Part shown: piece by piece, positions 63,802-64,000 of the stretch
Layout of the letters: every line of letters begins with the position of its first letter
Position numbering within the stretch: the stretch's first letter is position 1
NCBI RefSeq assembly: GCF_014218335.1
Contig: NZ_AP023367.1
Coordinates: 5,270,001 to 5,334,000 of the forward strand
DNA: 64,000 bases
DNA from: Anaerocolumna cellulosilytica
Lineage (GTDB): Bacteria > Bacillota > Clostridia > Lachnospirales > Lachnospiraceae
Direction of reading: 5' to 3'
Position numbers and translations under genes: made by a program
Notes under the pieces: generated by a model
Databases searched by the model: none
Seen by the model: only the letters and a program-made list of their open reading frames with translations
Told to the model about the DNA's origin: nothing

Positions 63802-63872
63802 TTAATTTTTGTACTAATTAGCATTTTTATATAATTGTTCTTTTATAAATTGTTAATTATCACTTAGGCTTA

Positions 63873-63901
63873 TTGACAAAATTACTGTTTTCTTTTATAC
63901 T
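63873..63901 (+). promoter_or_regulatory. Divergent plus-strand promoter
   Basis: TTGACA (63873-63878) and TATACT (63896-63901) with 17-base spacing; transcript start near 63908. It must drive a gene beyond the right edge, divergent from the lplB operon. Confidence 0.75.
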
Positions 63902-63912
63902 TAGCTTAGTTT

Positions 63913-63958
63913 TAGAAATATTTCCACAATGTTTTCTTTATTTATGAAAACGTTTCCT
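63913..63958. promoter_or_regulatory. Operator pair downstream of the divergent promoter, one cre-like
   Basis: TAGAAATATTTCCA (63913-63926) and TGAAAACGTTTCCT (63945-63958) have 32-base centre spacing and lie just after the plus-strand start near 63908, mirroring the pair on the lplB side. The second has a central CG and closely resembles a CcpA cre site. Confidence 0.55.
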
Positions 63959-64000
63959 AAACAAAAATAATCCATTAGGTACTTGCGAAACTCTTTGCCA

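Overview
The window looks like a chromosomal segment of a low-GC, spore-forming, anaerobic member of the Firmicutes/Clostridia, most likely Lachnospiraceae. The pointers are: a large SRP RNA with an Alu domain; the sporulation proteins YyaC and YtvI; a SAM-I (S-box) leader before metK; a c-di-GMP-I (GEMM) leader before a chemoreceptor; a TM1266-family regulator; an anaerobic ribonucleotide reductase activase; strong AGGAGG ribosome binding sites; and several conserved proteins (CvpA, DUF5711, a LysM membrane protein, TPR/NTPase and cNMP-domain proteins) that I associate with that family. No rRNA, tRNA or CRISPR array was found.

Layout. 0-2.3 kb: 2-keto-3-deoxygluconate kinase (cut by the window edge) and KDPG aldolase fused to a VOC domain, i.e. 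the end of uronate/pectin catabolism. 2.5-8.4 kb: envelope proteins (CvpA, DUF5711, LysM), YyaC, a coiled-coil membrane protein and an overlooked 40-residue membrane microprotein. 8.6-11 kb: a chemoreceptor under a c-di-GMP-I riboswitch with promoter, aptamer and terminator all visible. 11.6-13.8 kb: a GC-richer two-component cassette that looks acquired, with a tandem 56-bp leader duplication and a frameshifted kinase. 15.5-20.5 kb: recR, ybaB, dnaX and niaR, interrupted between ybaB and recR by an HTH pseudogene and a degenerate group II (class C-like) intron placed just behind the ybaB terminator. 21-29 kb: an M15 peptidase, pgi, mtnN, ytvI and a kinase/ParB-like fusion. 29-32.6 kb: an NMT1/TauT-type ABC transporter operon with a nitroreductase and a TM1266 regulator. 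33-41 kb: a two-component system, metK, an HD-GYP phosphodiesterase, murA, shikimate kinase and a flavin reductase. 41-48 kb: a CBS/DHH pyrophosphatase and two large conserved proteins (TPR/P-loop and cNMP-binding). 48.2-52 kb: a compact structured leader that looks like an unassigned riboswitch, the SRP RNA gene, an AT-rich two-gene insert with a secreted toxin-like protein, and tadA. 53-64 kb: an unknown conserved protein and a polysaccharide-utilisation cluster (LplB/LplC-type permeases, solute-binding lipoprotein, LacI regulator, CE7 esterase, GH3 beta-glycosidase) headed by divergent promoters with paired palindromic operators.

The most interesting candidates for something undescribed are the multi-stem RNA element plus terminator at 48.24-48.36 kb, the AT-rich secreted-protein pair at 49.2-51.4 kb, the kinase-ParB-like fusion at 28.2 kb and the MPN-like/LysM membrane protein at 4.7 kb. 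Assignments come from reading the sequence and remembered family motifs; no database search was run.
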